Shown piece after piece: positions 60,413 through 64,000 of a stretch of DNA of 64,000 bases (its first letter is position 1; each line of letters starts with the position of its first letter). The DNA is taken from the NCBI RefSeq assembly GCF_014842025.1, contig NZ_JACYUY010000008.1, forward strand, positions 124,001 through 188,000, in the 5' to 3' direction. The DNA comes from Massilia sp. CFBP 13721. Lineage in GTDB: Bacteria; Pseudomonadota; Gammaproteobacteria; Burkholderiales; Burkholderiaceae_D. The notes beneath the pieces are model-generated. The model made no database searches and had not been told where the DNA came from. It saw only the letters and a list, made by a program, of their open reading frames with translations. The position numbers were made by a program, and so were the translations under genes.

Positions 60413-61636
60413 ATGCCCGGTCCAGCCAATCGTCCCGCCAATCCCTCCCTCGCGGTATTGTTCTGCGCCATCCTGCTCGGGCTCGACGGCTGCCGCCTGA
60501 GCGAAGGTTCGTCCGAACAGCTGGTCGTCCCCGAAGTCGTGCGCACCAACCTGTTCGTCGCGCCCAACGGCTCGGACGCCAATCCGGGCACCCAGTCCGA
60601 GCCCTTCCGCACGATCGCGCGCGCGGCCCAGGTCGTGACCGCCGGTACCACCGTGTACGTGGCGCCGGGCCAGTACACGGGCGGCTTTCGCACCAGCGTC
60701 AGCGGCACCGCCGAGGCGCGCATCATCTTCGTGTCGTCCGAACGCTGGGGCGCGAAAATCGTCCCGCCGCTCGACTCGCGCACCAGCAGCGCCTGGGACA
60801 ACCGCGGCAACTACGTCGACATCGTCGGCTTCGACGTCGACGGCTTCCAGTACCAGAGCGGCACCAAGTGGCTCAGCGGCATCTACAACGGCGGTTCGTA
60901 CAACGGTATCCGCCACAACCACGTGCACCACATCGGCCTCGACGTGCCTTGCGAGGCGGCCGGCGGCGCCGGCATCGGCGTGGACAGTTATTACAAGGGC
61001 AAGCACGGCGAAGTCATCGGCAACAACGTGCACGACATCGGCCCGCCCGAGTGCCGCTTCCACCACGGCATCTACGTCAGTACCCAGGCGCGCGTGCGCA
61101 GCAACGTGATCTACCGGATTTCCGGCGCCGGCATCCACTTGTGGCACGACGCCCAGCGGGTCGACATCACCGGCAACACGATCTCCACCTCCGGTTCCGG
61201 CATCGTCGTCGGCGGCGGCGATTTCTACTATTCGAAGGGGCCGAACGACAATACGGTCGTGGCCAACAACATCGTCTTCGACAACAAGCACGGCATCCTC
61301 GAACAGGGCGCCACCGGCAAGAACAACCGCTACGTGCACAACCTGGTGTTCCAGAACAGCGCCGCCGACTGGCGCCTGGCGCCGGGACGCGAGCACGTGG
61401 GCACCGTCGCGGCCGAACCGGCCTTCATCGAGTACAGCCGCACCGGTACGCCCGATTTCCGCCTCAGCAGCCGGTCGCCGGCGATCGCGCGCGGCGCCGT
61501 CATCGAGGCCCCGGAACCCGATTTCGAAGGCAAGCAGCGCAGCGTCTCCACCGGCTTCGATATCGGCGCCTTCCAGCACGAGCAGCTGCCCGACTCCGAA
61601 CTGTCGCGCAACGAGGATCCCGACGCGGTGCGCTGA
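60413..61636 (+). CDS. Lipoprotein with right-handed parallel beta-helix
   Basis: A 407-residue paralogue of the secreted protein at 8565-9779. The start at MPGPANRPANPS (60413) gives a lipoprotein signal ending in LGLDGC, so it is anchored to a membrane by lipidated Cys. The beta-helix begins LFVAPNGSDANPGTQSEPF and shares long blocks with the paralogue (WGAKIVPP, AWDNRGNYV, GIGVDSYYKG, IVVGGGDFYY, STGFDIGAFQH). The shared block around VDSYYKG and the WHD segment may form the active groove. The substrate is probably a polysaccharide, inferred from the fold only. Confidence 0.85.
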   Translation: MPGPANRPANPSLAVLFCAILLGLDGCRLSEGSSEQLVVPEVVRTNLFVAPNGSDANPGTQSEPFRTIARAAQVVTAGTTVYVAPGQYTGGFRTSVSGTAEARIIFVSSERWGAKIVPPLDSRTSSAWDNRGNYVDIVGFDVDGFQYQSGTKWLSGIYNGGSYNGIRHNHVHHIGLDVPCEAAGGAGIGVDSYYKGKHGEVIGNNVHDIGPPECRFHHGIYVSTQARVRSNVIYRISGAGIHLWHDAQRVDITGNTISTSGSGIVVGGGDFYYSKGPNDNTVVANNIVFDNKHGILEQGATGKNNRYVHNLVFQNSAADWRLAPGREHVGTVAAEPAFIEYSRTGTPDFRLSSRSPAIARGAVIEAPEPDFEGKQRSVSTGFDIGAFQHEQLPDSELSRNEDPDAVR

Positions 61637-61718
61637 CGCTTTCACACACCTGCTTCAAAAACCTGCTCCACAAACCTGCCTCGCAAACCTGCGCCGCAGT
61701 GTCCCGCACTGACGTCCG

Positions 61719-62066
61719 TTACAGGATTTCCCGCACCTTCTCCGGCGGCCGGCACAGGCGCACGCCCTTCGGCGTCACCACGAAGGGCCGGTTCATCAAC
61801 CGTGGGTGCGCCAGCATCGCATCGACCAGGGCGTCTTCGCTCGTGCCCTCGGCATCGAGCCCGAGTTCCGTGTACAGGCTTTCCTTGGTGCGCATCGCCG
61901 CGCGGGCGGACAAGCCGGCGGCGGCCAGCATGCGTACCAGTTCATCGCGCGCGGGCGGCGTCGCCAGGTAGTCGACGACGTGCGGCTCGAAGCCGGCGGC
62001 ACGGATCGCGGCCAGTGCGCCGCGCGAATTGCTGCACTGCGGATTGTGGTAAATCGTAATGTCCAT
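61719..62066 (-). CDS. arsC: Arsenate reductase (ArsC, glutaredoxin-coupled family)
   Basis: A 115-residue thioredoxin-fold reductase. The catalytic Cys is in YHNPQCSNSRG (residue 10), with the usual three-residue-later Ser/Arg, VDYLATPPARDEL, and RPFVVTPKGVRLCRPPEKV at the C-terminus. The length fits the YfgD/ArsC group. The start is MDITIYHNP (62066), without a strong ribosome site. There is no ars operon around it, so a housekeeping YfgD-like role is possible. Confidence 0.93.
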   Translation of the reverse strand: MDITIYHNPQCSNSRGALAAIRAAGFEPHVVDYLATPPARDELVRMLAAAGLSARAAMRTKESLYTELGLDAEGTSEDALVDAMLAHPRLMNRPFVVTPKGVRLCRPPEKVREIL

Positions 62067-62263
62067 GATGATCAAACTGACAAAGAGGCGGCCATGATAC
62101 GGCCCGCCCCCGCACCGGACCAGCTTTTTTGCTTGTCGCTCTCGGCCTTGCCCTATAAAATCCCCCGCTCGTTTTCCGCAAGGTAATTTCCCATTCACGC
62201 GAACGCCTTGCGCGCCACAACACAGGACAAGATCGCCGCTTTCCAGCGCGGCACGACGGAGAA

Positions 62264-62893
62264 ATGATGAGCGACACCCTGATGCATCCAGCCGCCCTGC
62301 CCACCTGGCGCCAGCGCACCGCGCTGCGCCTCCTGAACCTGTTCGGCTGGAAGCTGCGCTATCGGCCCCTGCCCGGCCCGCACGGCATCGCCGTCGTCTA
62401 TCCGCACACCTCGAACTGGGATTTCCCGATCGGGCTGCTAAGCAAGTGGGCGCTCGGCCTGCCGTTCCGCTGGCTGGCCAAGGACTCGCTGTTCCGCGGT
62501 CCGTTCGGCCCGCTGATGCGCTACTGGGGCGGGATCCCGGTCGACCGCCGCGCGCCGATGGGCGCGACGCGCCTGCTGGCAGACAACATGCTGGCCGAAG
62601 AGTGGTGCTGGGTCGGCATCACGCCGGAAGGCACGCGCAGCTACCGTCCGCACTGGAAGAGCGGCTTCTACCACCTGGCGATGGCGGCCAAGGTGCCGCT
62701 GGTGCTGGTCTATATCGATTATGGCAAGAAGGAACTGGGCCTGGTCGATTCCATCCACCTGAGCGGCGACCAGGATGCCGACATGGCAGCGATCGCCGCC
62801 GTCTACCAGGAGCGCCAGGCGCTCAACCCGCAGGATGCGGCGCCGATCAAGCTGGCGCCGCCGCATATCGGGCCGGATCGGCGCAAGGGCTGA
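62264..62893 (+). CDS. PlsC-like lysophospholipid acyltransferase
   Basis: A 209-residue membrane-associated acyltransferase. The catalytic HxxxxD motif is HTSNWD (residues about 48-53) and the substrate-binding motif is PEGTRS (about 119-124), with GGIPVDRRAP between. The protein is shorter than PlsC itself and matches the small 1-acyl-glycerol-3-phosphate acyltransferase-like group. The exact acceptor is unknown. Confidence 0.9.
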   Translation: MMSDTLMHPAALPTWRQRTALRLLNLFGWKLRYRPLPGPHGIAVVYPHTSNWDFPIGLLSKWALGLPFRWLAKDSLFRGPFGPLMRYWGGIPVDRRAPMGATRLLADNMLAEEWCWVGITPEGTRSYRPHWKSGFYHLAMAAKVPLVLVYIDYGKKELGLVDSIHLSGDQDADMAAIAAVYQERQALNPQDAAPIKLAPPHIGPDRRKG

Positions 62894-62919
62894 TCGTCCC
62901 GACGCGTTTATGCCTGAAT

Positions 62920-63006
62920 AAACGCGTGGACGGCAGAGCCGTCCACCCTACGGCTGATTGTAGGGTGAACCGGGCCACGAGAGGCGGGTTCCCCCTCCAC
63001 GCGTCA
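62920..63006. repeat. GTAGGGTG palindromic intergenic repeat (two arms)
   Basis: ACGCGTGGACGG...CCGTCCACCCTAC (62930-62951) is followed by GTAGGGTGAACC...GGTTCCCCCTCCACGCGT (62960-63004). The two half units are inverted relative to each other and share the CACCCTAC core with the repeats at 33734, 38298, 38489, 14242 and 53855. Confidence 0.7.
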
Positions 63007-63014
63007 ACCCGTGC

Positions 63015-63560
63015 TCACACCTGCCGCGCCTCCTTCCGCTCGCGCACGAACAGCGTCTTGTACCAGATCGCGGTGGCGCGCCAGGCGCCGTTCGGGGTGG
63101 CGCAATATTCGGGCAATTCTCCTACCCGCGTATAGCCGAGCCGGGCATACAGCGCTTCGGCGTCCGAGCCGGCCTCGGTATCGAGGAACAGCAGGCCGCG
63201 GCGCAGCGCCAGCGCCTGCATCTCGGCCGCCGCCATCAGCGCGGTGGCGGCGCCGCCGCGGCGCGCGCCGCTGTGCACCAGCAGCTTTTGCACCTCGGCG
63301 CGGTTGCCGCCGTTGGGCTTCATGCACAGGTCGAGCTGCACCGTCCCCACCAGCACGTGGTCGCGCCAGGCAGCCAGCAGGATGCGCGAACCGCCCGCGA
63401 CCGCCTCGGTCACGTCGCCCCAGTAGGCGTCGACCACCGCCTGGGCCAGCGGCATGACGAAGCCGACCGAGGCGCCATGCGCCACCGCGTCCTGCAACAG
63501 CGCGCGCAGTTGCGGCGCGTGCGCCCTGGCGCCGGCCGCATCCAGCATTCTTACCTGCAT
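63015..63560 (-). CDS. GNAT-family N-acetyltransferase
   Basis: A 181-residue acetyltransferase with a strong GGAGGAG ribosome site before the ATG at 63560. The acetyl-CoA loop is VQKLLVHSGARRGGAATALMAAAE (R-G-G-A), followed by LLFLDTEAGSDAEALYARLGYTRVGELPEY, a typical GNAT C-terminal half. The substrate is unknown. Confidence 0.9.
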   Translation of the reverse strand: MQVRMLDAAGARAHAPQLRALLQDAVAHGASVGFVMPLAQAVVDAYWGDVTEAVAGGSRILLAAWRDHVLVGTVQLDLCMKPNGGNRAEVQKLLVHSGARRGGAATALMAAAEMQALALRRGLLFLDTEAGSDAEALYARLGYTRVGELPEYCATPNGAWRATAIWYKTLFVRERKEARQV

Positions 63561-63699
63561 GTCGTCTCCTCCCTGTCGATACGCGAGAGTGTGCAGGATT
63601 CGTGCCCGCCTTCCAAGCCGGATGGGCGCCACACCTGCACTATGCCGGTGCAGAACGTGCCATCGTGCACCGGAAACGACATCCGCAGCGAGCGCCAGC

Positions 63700-64000
63700 T
63701 TAGCGCGAACCGTGCGCCTCTTCCGCCGACAAGGCATCCCAGGCCATTGCCGTACTGAGGAACAGCCGGCCGTTGAGCGCAGCGAGCAGTTCGCTCTGTT
63801 TCAAGCGGTCCATCACCGGCCCCTTTACCTCGCTCAGGTGCAGGCCGATGCCGCGCGTGCGCAGCATCGCGTTCAGTTCGCCGAGGGCGAACAGTGCCGA
63901 GGTGTCGATCGCATTCACCGCCGACAGCACCAGCACCAGGTGGCGCGTGCAGGGACGCGCCGCGATCTCGTCTTCGATGCGCTCGTTGACCGCCTCCACA
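63700..64000 (-). CDS. C-terminal STAS domain, probably of a SulP-family anion transporter (5'-truncated by window edge)
   Basis: Only the last 100 residues are inside the window. They form a STAS domain (HLVLVLSAVNAIDTSALFALGELNAMLRTRGIGLHLSEVKGPVMDRLKQSELLAAL). The segment with VNAIDTSALFAL and LSEVKGPVMDRL is the pattern found at the cytoplasmic end of bacterial SulP sulfate/bicarbonate transporters. The membrane part would lie beyond position 64000. Confidence 0.82.
   Translation of the reverse strand, partial: VEAVNERIEDEIAARPCTRHLVLVLSAVNAIDTSALFALGELNAMLRTRGIGLHLSEVKGPVMDRLKQSELLAALNGRLFLSTAMAWDALSAEEAHGSR

Overview
The window is GC-rich chromosomal DNA from a Gram-negative betaproteobacterium, most likely of the Oxalobacteraceae/Massilia (Telluria) group. 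This is inferred from the Burkholderiales-type trimeric porin ending in Phe, the TonB-dependent receptor, the GntR-controlled glucarate locus, the codon use and the gene families; no rRNA or tRNA gene is present to confirm it. There is no CRISPR array, prophage or replication origin.

Layout. 1-4.4 kb: a glucarate/galactarate utilisation locus (truncated MFS permease, porin, glucarate dehydratase, divergent FadR-type GntR regulator). 4.6-14.2 kb: mixed genes (DUF2235 hydrolase with membrane tail, two small membrane proteins, SRAP/YedK peptidase, secreted parallel beta-helix protein, M28 peptidase, membrane metallophosphoesterase, glycine-zipper protein). 14.6-37.0 kb: the most remarkable part, two convergent gene sets. 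The plus set encodes a Ser/Thr kinase, an FtsW/RodA-family protein, an FHA-like protein, an SH3 membrane protein, a PP2C phosphatase and an FHA protein. The minus set encodes a transpeptidase PBP, two unknown proteins, an SPFH-like protein, a Lon/S16-like protein, a zinc-ribbon coiled-coil SPFH-like protein and a second kinase fused to a formylglycine-enzyme-like domain. The gene content recalls the actinobacterial pknB-pstP-rodA-pbpA-fha locus but sits in a Gram-negative genome with extra parts. An IS1595-family element splits the plus half, and a BrnTA toxin-antitoxin pair whose toxin is broken by a 157-bp miniature element lies between the halves.

37-64 kb: ordinary accessory and housekeeping genes. 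These include an RNase H-like protein, an HD hydrolase, a Tet-type MFS pump, an EamA gene broken by a second copy of the same 157-bp element, a TonB receptor, phosphatidylserine decarboxylase, a HEAT-repeat protein, a LysR/azoreductase/pirin group and an acyltransferase. They continue with an AstE/AspA-type amidohydrolase, an SMR guanidinium-type exporter, an old yellow enzyme, an M1 aminopeptidase, a thioesterase, a lipoprotein paralogue of the beta-helix protein, ArsC, a PlsC-like acyltransferase, a GNAT protein and the STAS end of a SulP-type transporter.

Three repeat families are interspersed. The first is a 157-bp element with GAGCC/GGCTC ends (two copies, both inside genes). The second is a roughly 260-315-bp element with CGTTCAG/CTGAACG ends (two inverted copies, 40 kb apart). 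The third is a set of shorter palindromic modules built on GTAGGGTG...CACCCTAC (33.7, 38.3, 38.5 and 62.9 kb).
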